The notes: a model not told the origin generated them from the letters alone. Positions 1 through 5,587 are shown, counted from the first letter of the stretch. The stretch: DNA of 5,850 bases from Sulfolobus sp. UBA167 (GCA_002495845.1 DAHF01000053.1:3236-9085), one strand, 5' to 3'. A program made the numbers and translations.

Positions 1-581
1 CTCATTACCCTAATGCTCCGCTTTAGGAATTCCTTCCTCACGTTAAGGATTTCCATGTTGATTTCTATGGATTCATTCTTCTGGGCCTCTGTGAAAAGCT
101 TGCATCTTCCATCTCTAAAAACCTCGTCGAAAGCCCCTTCCATTTCGTCCCTTATTTCGCTTTCTTTGAAAGAATCTATTATCTCGATCCCTGATAAAAA
201 GTCCTCATCCTTGCTCCATATATTAAATTTAGTTACCTTCTCATGGATTATCTTCTGGATCATATAAGTAGGTTTCCATGTCGAGAGCGCATGACCGTGG
301 TCTATTATGTATCCCTTTCCGTCCTTTGCCATGACGTGACTCTCCTTCATATCGACGTTAAGGATCCACTCCTCAAAGGCGATTGCTAACCTCAACTTGT
401 CAATGTTCTGTAAATTGGGATGCCCCGTCTCGGTGAGATAATCCATAACTATTCCGTACTTGTCATTTAATGTGAGTGGCTTAACTTCGAGCAAAGGGAA
501 ACCCATCTTCCTCCCTATTCTGCTTGAAAATATTTCTGTGGCTATCTCCAAAGACACATTATGATCCTTGTAATCCCTCAT
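1..581 (-). CDS. HipA-like / PI3-4-kinase-fold protein, C-terminus cut by window edge
   Basis: 193 residues are visible and the frame is still open at base 1. Seen: a helix with Glu12 (VSLEIATEIF), the step GRKMGFPLLEV (23-33), a hinge-like IVMDYL (44-49), then W72-x-x-N75-x-D77-x-K79-x-x-H82, followed by IIDHGHAL (92-99). This order matches the catalytic and metal-binding loops of the HipA/HipA_2 and PI3/4-kinase-like fold, with Asp77 as the likely catalytic residue and Asp94 (DHG) as the likely metal ligand. The position five after Asp77, usually Asn, is His82. The start is uncertain. ATG 581 lies 25 bp from a TATA-like box at 601-610. However, the frame is open upstream to about 714 and encodes LILYFKP, whose Lys could be the nucleotide-binding lysine; TTG 602 (GAGG 9 nt upstream) or ATG 658 would include it. 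Substrate unknown. The role may be a protein kinase or a degenerate one. Confidence 0.66.
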   Translation of the reverse strand, partial: MRDYKDHNVSLEIATEIFSSRIGRKMGFPLLEVKPLTLNDKYGIVMDYLTETGHPNLQNIDKLRLAIAFEEWILNVDMKESHVMAKDGKGYIIDHGHALSTWKPTYMIQKIIHEKVTKFNIWSKDEDFLSGIEIIDSFKESEIRDEMEGAFDEVFRDGRCKLFTEAQKNESIEINMEILNVRKEFLKRSIRVM

Positions 582-600
582 CGGTTTGAAGTATAAGATC

Positions 601-610
601 AATATTAAAG
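601..610. promoter_or_regulatory. Shared TATA-like element between divergent genes
   Basis: The element aatattaaag (ctttaatatt on the other strand) lies midway between ATG 581 on minus and ATG 632 on plus. Its centre is about 25-26 bp from each start codon, the usual archaeal TATA-to-start distance for leaderless mRNAs. The hexamer aatatt is its own reverse complement. One TBP site could therefore serve both directions. An alternative minus-strand box, cttttata (645-638), would fit a start at TTG 602. No mapped transcript is available, so this is an inference from spacing. Confidence 0.45.
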
Positions 611-631
611 CCTCTGTGTGGAAGAACAACT

Positions 632-763
632 ATGGGTTATAAAAGTAGACTGTACCATGTTCTGCCTTATTCTAGGTCCTACAGGAAATATTACAAGAGG
701 AGAACCAGGCTGACCTTAAAATTAGCAAGACTAAGAGTAAAATACTACTTAAGGAATAGGTAA
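632..763 (+). CDS. Small highly basic 43-residue protein, unknown function
   Basis: The ORF runs ATG to TAA. It has 15 Lys/Arg and 8 Tyr in 43 residues and no Asp or Glu. The N-terminal half is Tyr/Ser/Arg-rich (YSRSYRKYYKRR, 13-24). The C-terminal half (TLKLARLRVKYYLRN) could form one amphipathic basic helix. Such a composition suggests binding to nucleic acid or to an acidic surface, but I recognise no family. Support for it being real: the start sits 25 bp from a TATA-like box, the composition is coherent, and it fills an otherwise empty gap between divergent genes. Against: it is short, has no obvious Shine-Dalgarno, and would overlap the flanking kinase gene by 27 nt if that gene starts at ATG 658. 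Confidence 0.45.
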   Translation: MGYKSRLYHVLPYSRSYRKYYKRRTRLTLKLARLRVKYYLRNR

Positions 764-800
764 AAGAAAAATTCATAAAGAACTAAAATACAAAAGGGAA

Positions 801-810
801 AAATTTAATT
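801..810 (+). promoter_or_regulatory. TATA/BRE promoter of the winged-helix gene
   Basis: The purine-rich stretch gggaaa (796-801) runs into aatttaatt (802-810), a BRE-TATA arrangement. Its centre is about 29 bp before ATG 835 and only 20 bp before TTG 826, which favours the ATG start and a leaderless or near-leaderless transcript. Confidence 0.45.
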
Positions 811-834
811 ACCATATCTTATACATTGAAGTCA

Positions 835-1008
835 ATGGATGTTAAAACTGAGGTCGAGAAAGTAGTAAAAGAGAGCGGATGGGTTACAGCTAGTCAGCTA
901 TTTAAGATGTTGCCCTTCCCGGCTCCGGAAGTCAACAAGGCTATAATTGACCTTATAAAGGAAAACAAGATTGAGAGACGTGGGAGGTATTTCCATTATC
1001 TATCTTAA
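835..1008 (+). CDS. Small winged-helix DNA-binding protein
   Basis: This is a 57-residue protein that is almost entirely one winged helix-turn-helix. Helix 1 is about residues 5-14 (TEVEKVVKES), then WVTASQLFKML (16-26) gives helix 2, and PEVNKAIIDLIKENK (31-45) gives the recognition helix. The segment IERRGRYFHYLS (46-57) gives a basic wing with an aromatic strand. It probably binds DNA as a dimer and acts as a transcription regulator, but no ligand domain is present, so its signal and target are unknown. In-frame TTG 826 would add three residues; ATG 835 is preferred because of the TATA spacing. It lies 30 bp upstream of the MscS gene on the same strand, so it may regulate or be co-transcribed with that gene. 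Confidence 0.75.
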   Translation: MDVKTEVEKVVKESGWVTASQLFKMLPFPAPEVNKAIIDLIKENKIERRGRYFHYLS

Positions 1009-1017
1009 TTTTAAATA
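1009..1017 (+). promoter_or_regulatory. TATA box of the MscS gene
   Basis: The string ttttaaata begins one base after the stop codon of the winged-helix gene (1006-1008) and is centred 26 bp before ATG 1039. No Shine-Dalgarno is visible in the T/C-rich stretch before the ATG. This fits an independent leaderless transcript for the channel gene, although read-through from the upstream gene remains possible. Confidence 0.55.
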
Positions 1018-1038
1018 TCTCGGTTCCTAACTTTCCCC

Positions 1039-1914
1039 ATGTCCTTTAAGGTAAGGAACATAGATATAGTTAAGATATTAATTACCGTAATAATCCTTGC
1101 AGCTTTAACCTATGTTATAGCTTTCCTCAGCGATCTTTTCTTGCCGAAATATAAGATGTACATTTCTGACGTTAGTAGTGCTGTAATAGTAGGCCTTGGA
1201 GGTTACGTAATAGTTAAGTTATTGTTAGACATAATATCTCCTTATCTATTTTCTAGGATGGACCAAGGTGTAGCCCATGTAGCTAGGCTCGCAGTTAGTG
1301 CAATCCTATACGTTGTAGTGGTATTAGCTGTGCTCTCAGCCCTTGGGGTTAACCTAACTGGAGTCGCATTAGGCGGAACTGTAGCAGGAATAGCCATAGG
1401 TCTAGCTGCACAGAATATTTTCTCCAACGTTTTAGCAGGGTTCATGGTATCCTCTAGTAAGACCCTGAAGCCGGGGGACTCTGTGATATTGAATTCATGG
1501 ATTTGGGGCAGTCCTATTATAGGAGAAGTAGTCAACGTGTCTCTTCTCTTCACAGAGGTCAAGACACTAAACGGTAATCTGATCAAAGTTCCCAATTCAG
1601 CATTCTTGGGTAACACAATTTTCACTAAGCTTAGTCAAGAAGAGGGAGATCTGGAATATCCTTTACAAGTAACCGTAAATGCTGATGTTAAAGCGGAACA
1701 AGTCCTTTCCCTAGCTCAGTCATACGTGAAGGATTCTTTTGACAAAGAGAAAATTCAGGTACCCTTGATGTACTTCACCTCGAAGAACGGAGGGACCAAT
1801 GTCTTCACAGTGTTATTGAGGTTCAATAACGTCAAAGACCTCAACAGGGTTCTCTCTATCATAAACACGGCATTTGAGAAGGCATACTGGGACGTGAAGT
1901 CGTCTAAAACATAG
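1039..1914 (+). CDS. mscS: MscS-family mechanosensitive ion channel
   Basis: A 291-residue small-conductance mechanosensitive channel of the cell membrane. It opens when membrane tension rises and releases ions and small solutes to protect against hypo-osmotic shock. Three hydrophobic segments are seen at about 10-34, 45-70 and 84-104, followed by the Gly/Ala-rich pore helix 108-137 (GVALGGTVAGIAIGLAAQ, then NIFSNVLAGFMV), the family's hallmark. The beta domain follows, with KPGDSVIL (144-151), a GEVVNVSLLFT strand and VPNSAFLGNTI. The C-terminal alpha/beta domain runs to the end. The length is close to the 286 residues of E. coli MscS, so the protein looks complete and has no extra sensor domain. 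The start is ATG 1039, 26 bp after a TATA box. A regulator-like winged-helix gene lies immediately upstream. Confidence 0.93.
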   Translation: MSFKVRNIDIVKILITVIILAALTYVIAFLSDLFLPKYKMYISDVSSAVIVGLGGYVIVKLLLDIISPYLFSRMDQGVAHVARLAVSAILYVVVVLAVLSALGVNLTGVALGGTVAGIAIGLAAQNIFSNVLAGFMVSSSKTLKPGDSVILNSWIWGSPIIGEVVNVSLLFTEVKTLNGNLIKVPNSAFLGNTIFTKLSQEEGDLEYPLQVTVNADVKAEQVLSLAQSYVKDSFDKEKIQVPLMYFTSKNGGTNVFTVLLRFNNVKDLNRVLSIINTAFEKAYWDVKSSKT

Positions 1915-1930
1915 AACGCCTATTTCTAAT

Positions 1931-1946
1931 TTCTAATTAATTAGAA
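1931..1946. repeat. 16-bp perfect palindrome in the mscS-COG4280 gap
   Basis: The sequence ttctaattaattagaa reads the same on both strands (8-bp arms, no loop). Its left half is preceded by a direct copy, so ttctaat occurs twice in tandem (1924-1930, 1931-1937). It sits 17 bp after the MscS stop and about 50 bp upstream of the next gene's TATA-like box. It could be a binding site for a dimeric regulator or part of the T-rich end of the mscS transcript. Its AT-only centre makes chance occurrence plausible. Confidence 0.4.
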
Positions 1947-1995
1947 TATCAAATAAAACTACATATTTCTGAGACGTGAGTTAAAGTTAAGAATC

Positions 1996-2002
1996 AATAT
2001 TA
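1996..2002 (+). promoter_or_regulatory. TATA-like box of the COG4280-type gene
   Basis: The string aatatta is centred 26 bp before ATG 2025, again consistent with a leaderless transcript. The 10-mer atcaatatta (1993-2002) is identical to bases 598-607 in the divergent promoter of the kinase and basic ORF, at nearly the same distance from the start codon (23 versus 25 bp). Confidence 0.4.
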
Positions 2003-2024
2003 GTGAAGATAGCTGTGAACGATC

Positions 2025-2648
2025 ATGGATATACCAATATTCCTTGCTGCAATGGGCATATCGATCTTGGAAATGACAGAAGCCTCCGCAATCGCTGTAA
2101 TATTTTACGGCATTTATCATACGCCTAAGTCCTATTTTTATGCGGTTGCAGGTGTAGCGACGTCATTAATTCCTTTGTTAATTGCTGGTAAATTTCTAAT
2201 TCTCCTTCCATTACATTATATTGCAGTTGGCGCAGCAATCATACTGTTCTACTTTTCTCAGAAGCTTTTCAGAAGTGCTAGAAGATCGATAAAAGGGACG
2301 AAAAAGAAGAAGGAGGAAAAGGAAGAAGGTTTAATAACAGTATACACAGTGAGCCTTATAGAAGGCTTAGAGGCATCGCTCGTAGTTGTGGGTTTGATGC
2401 CCTTTGGTTACTTTTCAGCCTTAAGTGGAGTCGGGGCGGCAGTGTTTGTAGTGATAGCCTTGACATATGCTATGAAGGAAAGAGTAATGAGGATAAGAGT
2501 GCCTCAGCTTAAGCTTGTGCTTTCTGCTCTTCTAGCCACGATAGGGACGTTTTGGTTGTTGGAAGTAGGACTCGATTTATCGGAAATCTTTGCTATTCCA
2601 ATCTTTCTATTTTACATTGCTTTAACGCAGATTCTAGTCAGGCTTTGA
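2025..2648 (+). CDS. COG4280-type membrane protein with FTR1-like ExxE motifs
   Basis: A 207-residue integral membrane protein with about six or seven hydrophobic segments in two halves, joined by a very charged cytoplasmic loop (K90-E101, KGTKKKKEEKEE). Each half begins with a membrane-embedded ExxEAS motif: E16-M-T-E19-A-S and E113-G-L-E116-A-S. The second closely resembles the REGLEA motif with which FTR1 iron permeases bind iron. A third buried acidic residue occurs in GTFWLLEVGLD (E180). These traits fit the uncharacterised archaeal membrane family COG4280, related in design to the FTR1 and LysE-like transporters that arose by duplication of a three-helix unit. Metal-ion transport is therefore a reasonable inference, but no substrate can be assigned. 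It is transcribed alone from its own TATA-like box and converges on the TRIC gene. Confidence 0.68.
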   Translation: MDIPIFLAAMGISILEMTEASAIAVIFYGIYHTPKSYFYAVAGVATSLIPLLIAGKFLILLPLHYIAVGAAIILFYFSQKLFRSARRSIKGTKKKKEEKEEGLITVYTVSLIEGLEASLVVVGLMPFGYFSALSGVGAAVFVVIALTYAMKERVMRIRVPQLKLVLSALLATIGTFWLLEVGLDLSEIFAIPIFLFYIALTQILVRL

Positions 2649-2705
2649 CTCTTTTCGTCTTCTTATTTAGAAAATTTTTATTCCAAATAATGTAAAAGAA
2701 GAAGC

Positions 2706-2721
2706 CTTTTTTTAAAAAAAG
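2706..2721. terminator. Bidirectional T-run terminator between convergent genes
   Basis: The palindrome c-T7-A7-g gives a run of seven T on both strands. It lies 58 bp past the stop of the plus-strand membrane gene and 57 bp past the stop of the minus-strand TRIC gene. Further T-runs flank it in both directions (2677-2682 on plus; 2735-2739 read on minus). Archaeal termination relies on such oligo-T tracts, so this short gap probably ends both transcripts. Confidence 0.6.
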
Positions 2722-2777
2722 TAAATCTCTGAATAAAAAGTGATTTTTATCTATCCTGTTTCATTTTTTCCTGAACC

Positions 2778-3404
2778 TTATCTATTCTCTACTTCTGCCT
2801 TAATTATAGGTAAATGCAGATTATATTTTATTGCAAGAATTCTTATCGTAATTACAGTAAGGATTGTAACTACTGTAGCATAACCTTGACTTGAAATTGA
2901 AGCTACAAGGTAATACACGATGCCGCCGCTTAAAGCTGCGGTAGCATATATTTCCTTTGTTAGAATTAAAGGAACATCGTTAACTAGGACATCTCTCAGA
3001 ACTCCTCCTCCACTTGCTACTATGCTCGATATCATTGCAACCGTTATTAAGCTGAACCCGTGGGAATAAGCTAGATATGCTCCATATGCAGCGAAAGCAG
3101 CTAAACCTATAGCGTCGGAGACCTTGAGGACCAAAGTAAGGAATTTCTTGTTAAGTTGCTTATAATAAAAGAAGGTTGTGATTGAGACAGATATTGAAAG
3201 CAAAAGAAGTTGCCATTGTTTCAGTATGGTTGGGGGTATCACACCTACTAGGAGGTCAGCAACGATGCCACCAGCATAGCTCGTTACTATTCCTAGCACT
3301 ATTGTTCCAAATAGATCTAGCTCTTTTTTAACTCCCTTGCTGGCTCCAGATATTGTAAATGAAATTACTCCCAGTATATTCATTATTTCTAGGGCGTTAA
3401 ACAT
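2778..3404 (-). CDS. TRIC/UPF0126 family trimeric cation channel
   Basis: A 208-residue membrane protein of the trimeric intracellular cation (TRIC) family, whose Sulfolobus members have known structures and conduct monovalent cations such as K+. Seven hydrophobic segments are visible, arranged as two related three-helix halves plus a last helix. Half one is GVISFTISGASKGVKKELDL (12-31), then AGGIVADLLVGVIPP (44-58). Half two is SDAIGLAAFAAYGAYLA (96-112), then ASGGGVLRDVLVNDVPLIL (130-148), with the family's GGG-x-x-RD at 132-138, followed by KEI (150-152), reminiscent of the KEV motif of animal TRICs. In half one the equivalent motif is degenerate (AGG-x-x-AD). The length is normal for prokaryotic members. 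The start at 3404 has a TATA-like box 27 bp upstream. The cellular role is probably K+ or charge balance at the cell membrane. Confidence 0.9.
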   Translation of the reverse strand: MFNALEIMNILGVISFTISGASKGVKKELDLFGTIVLGIVTSYAGGIVADLLVGVIPPTILKQWQLLLLSISVSITTFFYYKQLNKKFLTLVLKVSDAIGLAAFAAYGAYLAYSHGFSLITVAMISSIVASGGGVLRDVLVNDVPLILTKEIYATAALSGGIVYYLVASISSQGYATVVTILTVITIRILAIKYNLHLPIIKAEVENR

Positions 3405-3427
3405 CTTTTAATGTCGCTAACTCTGCT

Positions 3428-3435
3428 AATTTAAA
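3428..3435 (-). promoter_or_regulatory. TATA box of the TRIC gene
   Basis: Read on the minus strand, tttaaatt is centred about 27 bp upstream of ATG 3404, within the 82-bp gap after the 54-residue ORF. No Shine-Dalgarno precedes the ATG. This suggests that TRIC has its own leaderless transcript and is not simply the third gene of the surface-protein unit. Confidence 0.5.
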
Positions 3436-3486
3436 GTTAAAATGCTTGACATCGCCTCTTTTGATTAAAGGAATTTATCCTGAGAG

Positions 3487-3651
3487 TTATGTTTCCTTAG
3501 GTAGACCTAACAACCTAAGTGTACTTAGAAGTATTCTCAGCATAATAATTGCAATTACAAATAATGCTCCTGCTAATATTCCTAAAGATGAATATGCGGG
3601 TTTTAGATAGAGGTATAACAAAGTCAAGGGGTATAAAGGGAAAACGCTCAT
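3487..3651 (-). CDS. Small 54-residue membrane protein, unknown function
   Basis: The ORF runs ATG to TAA on the minus strand, 31 bp after the stop of the surface-protein gene. It has a hydrophobic N-terminal part (FPLYPLTLLYLYL, 4-16), a short KPAYSS turn, a clear membrane helix at about 23-42 (LGILAGALFVIAIIMLRILL), and a basic tail (RLLGLPKET, 46-54). It could be a one- or two-span membrane peptide. Expression could come from read-through of the upstream gene or from the T-rich tract at 3674-3680, which lies 26 bp before the ATG and could serve as a TATA-like box. I recognise no family. Its coherent transmembrane pattern and its position argue that it is a real gene. Confidence 0.5.
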   Translation of the reverse strand: MSVFPLYPLTLLYLYLKPAYSSLGILAGALFVIAIIMLRILLSTLRLLGLPKET

Positions 3652-3673
3652 AAAATATCCTGAGAACTTACAT

Positions 3674-3680
3674 AAAAAAA
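3674..3680 (-). terminator. T7 tract after the surface-protein gene
   Basis: A run of seven T on the minus strand starts three bases after the TAA (3685-3683) of the surface-protein gene. Oligo-T tracts of this kind terminate archaeal transcription. The same tract, continued as tttttta, is centred 26 bp before the ATG of the 54-residue ORF, so it might also serve as that ORF's TATA element. The two readings cannot be separated from sequence. Confidence 0.45.
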
Positions 3681-3682
3681 GG

Positions 3683-5587
3683 TTACTTTGGAGATGTCTT
3701 TCTTCTTGCTACGACTATCAATACAATTATTAGAATAATAATTATTATAGCAAATATTAGGATCAGCAGTGTATTACCAGATATCAGCTTAGAAAGGAAA
3801 GGCTCATGCACTGTTGTGTTGAAAGTATCGGACTGCACGAAAGGATATAAGGATCCAGTTTGGTTCCATTCTAAAGCTATGGAGAGAGGATATGTTCCTG
3901 GTGAAGCTCCGCTACTCACGTCGACGATGTAGGTAACATTCACCTTTTCTCCTGGCTTTATGTTACCTATGAAGTACTCGGATGCTGTAAGGGCTTGCAG
4001 AGGATTGGAAGAACTGACGTGGGGATAAATGACGTCTGACTCTCCTAACCTCAATATCACGTTCTTCGCGGTCTCATTTCCTATATTTTCTAAGGTTATG
4101 GTCAGAGGTATCTTAGATGCTCCTGCAGTTGCTCCTGGGAAGTAGGTAGAGTATATGACTATGTTAGCCTTAGGGTATATGTCCAAAGTATAAGTCTTAG
4201 TTTCATGTCCCCCATCGTAATCGACCGTTACGTTAATATTGTAATTACCAGGGGAGGTGTCGTTTGGAACGTTGAAGAGGAACGTAGTGTTTATAGGCTT
4301 TCCTGAGGGTATAGCGCCTATCTGTTGCTCTGGCTGTGAAACCAGATTTATACCGCTTGGAGTTTTAATGTGAACGCTAGCGTTCTGGGCTATTCCAGAG
4401 CCATAGTTCAACAGTAAGACGTGTAATTCAACGTCAGAGTATCCTTGGAAAACTTGGGGCGGAAAAGTATACATGTTCATTGAGATGTTTACCGTCCCAG
4501 CTATCGTTATTGGCATCTCGAGCTTCATGGTCTCTCCTCCGTAAAGCGCTAATGTGACTGGAACGTAATACACCCCAGGCGTCGCGTTATTGTAAACGTC
4601 TGCAGTCACTGTAACTTCGTTATATTCCCCTGGGGGAACTAAGCCTACTGAAGCGTTCGGTTGGAGGAACTTCACGGGATACGTGGACTTAAGTTCCAAG
4701 GTCACATTGGACAGCAAGTTGGTTTCAAGGTTCTTTACAATAATGGTAAGAGGAAGGTTCACTTCCCCTGCAGAGGCTATTATTGGAGACGACGTGGAAC
4801 CCCACAAGGTCTCAAGGGACACTTGGTTGATTGCTACTATGTCGACGGGGATCTTTACTGTCATTAAAGAGCCATTGAAGAAAGTTATGTTTCCCTCTAT
4901 GTAATGTACACCTTCTGTCGCGTTGGAGTATACGTCTGCAAGGACAGTGACAGGTATCGGTTGTCCTATTGGCAAATATCCAACTGATATGTTGTCCTGT
5001 AAGAACTTGACAGGGTAACTAGACTTCAGATATAAGCTCACGTTAGATAACATTACGTTTCCTTGATTCTGTAACAATATTGTTAGAGGGACGTTATCTT
5101 CTCCGGGCCCAACTACCATTGAAGAGTTAGTTGTTCCCCATACTGACTGGGCTGAAACTTGTTCCTTACCTAAAACTGGGATGGAGACAGTTACGGTTTT
5201 CTCTTCTTGGTCTCCGTTCTGATCGTAACCGCTGACCATTACGTGGTACTTATATATGCCGTCTTTCGCAGAATCAGCAACATTGAGGAGGACGGTAACA
5301 TTTATGGTCTGATCTTGACCCCAGTAAGGTATGGAGATGTTTTCTGTATCGTTATAGTAACTGTAAGGAGAAAATGGATAGACTGATGACGGTACTACCG
5401 AAACGTTAAACAGAGCGCTACCTAAGTTAGTCATTGAGATTGTGACAGGTTCTCCTATTTCTCCAGGGGCGAGCAACTCGTCTGGATGGGCATATCCAAA
5501 GACGTTCGCCGTTGAGGCAGAAAATAGAGGTACTTCTAAGAGGAAACTCACCGCCAGCACTAAAGCGAGTACTACTTTGCGATTCAT
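3683..5587 (-). CDS. Secreted S-layer-type (COG1361) protein with five Ig-like domains and a membrane anchor
   Basis: A 634-residue cell-surface protein. The N-terminus MNRK followed by a hydrophobic stretch (5-22) and SAST-A27 looks like a signal peptide. Five beta-rich repeats of about 100-120 residues follow: 28-141, 145-252, 256-364, 366-472 and 474-594. Each has a pattern like PLTI-x-x-x-N-x-G-x-x-x-x-x-NV and ends in a P-G-x-Y/V-x-hydrophobic strand, as in COG1361/CARDB-like domains. One membrane helix (about 605-627, Ile/Leu/Val-rich) and a basic tail (ARRKTSPK) anchor it. About 22 N-x-S/T sequons and no cysteine are seen, as expected for a glycosylated protein outside the cell. The coiled coil that marks SlaB is absent, so it is probably a different surface or adhesion protein. 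ATG 5587 is chosen because it begins a normal signal peptide and has a TATA box 27 bp upstream; ATG 5653 would add 22 residues in front. Confidence 0.85.
   Translation of the reverse strand: MNRKVVLALVLAVSFLLEVPLFSASTANVFGYAHPDELLAPGEIGEPVTISMTNLGSALFNVSVVPSSVYPFSPYSYYNDTENISIPYWGQDQTINVTVLLNVADSAKDGIYKYHVMVSGYDQNGDQEEKTVTVSIPVLGKEQVSAQSVWGTTNSSMVVGPGEDNVPLTILLQNQGNVMLSNVSLYLKSSYPVKFLQDNISVGYLPIGQPIPVTVLADVYSNATEGVHYIEGNITFFNGSLMTVKIPVDIVAINQVSLETLWGSTSSPIIASAGEVNLPLTIIVKNLETNLLSNVTLELKSTYPVKFLQPNASVGLVPPGEYNEVTVTADVYNNATPGVYYVPVTLALYGGETMKLEMPITIAGTVNISMNMYTFPPQVFQGYSDVELHVLLLNYGSGIAQNASVHIKTPSGINLVSQPEQQIGAIPSGKPINTTFLFNVPNDTSPGNYNINVTVDYDGGHETKTYTLDIYPKANIVIYSTYFPGATAGASKIPLTITLENIGNETAKNVILRLGESDVIYPHVSSSNPLQALTASEYFIGNIKPGEKVNVTYIVDVSSGASPGTYPLSIALEWNQTGSLYPFVQSDTFNTTVHEPFLSKLISGNTLLILIFAIIIIILIIVLIVVARRKTSPK
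4496..5155 (-). repeat. Tandem duplicated Ig-like domain (domains 2 and 3)
   Basis: Residues 145-252 (4832-5155) and 256-364 (4496-4822) of the surface protein are much more alike than the other domains. Matching blocks in order are SVWGTTNSS/TLWGSTSSP, NVPLTI/NLPLTI, LSNVSLYLKSSYPVKFLQ/LSNVTLELKSTYPVKFLQ, and ADVYSNATEGVHY/ADVYNNATPGVYY. This indicates a more recent internal duplication than that which made domains 1, 4 and 5. The sequon positions are also conserved between the two copies. Confidence 0.8.

Noticed and set aside
13..267. 84-codon plus-strand ORF
   Set aside because: It is antisense to the HipA-like coding frame, whose kinase-type motifs identify the real strand; its translation is Ser/Leu-rich and featureless.
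1242..1625. 127-codon minus-strand ORF
   Set aside because: It lies wholly inside the clear MscS gene on the opposite strand and shows no family signature.
4661..4904. Two plus-strand ORFs opposite the surface-protein gene
   Set aside because: Both are antisense shadows of the repeated Ig-like domains, overlap each other in different frames and lack promoters.
5383..5391. CTGATGAC resembling box C of a C/D sRNA
   Set aside because: It lies antisense within the surface-protein gene and I found no properly spaced box D or internal boxes.
3683..5587. Identity as SlaB, the S-layer anchor of Sulfolobales
   Set aside because: SlaB carries a coiled coil before its membrane helix and normally neighbours slaA; here five Ig-like domains run straight to the anchor and no slaA is nearby.
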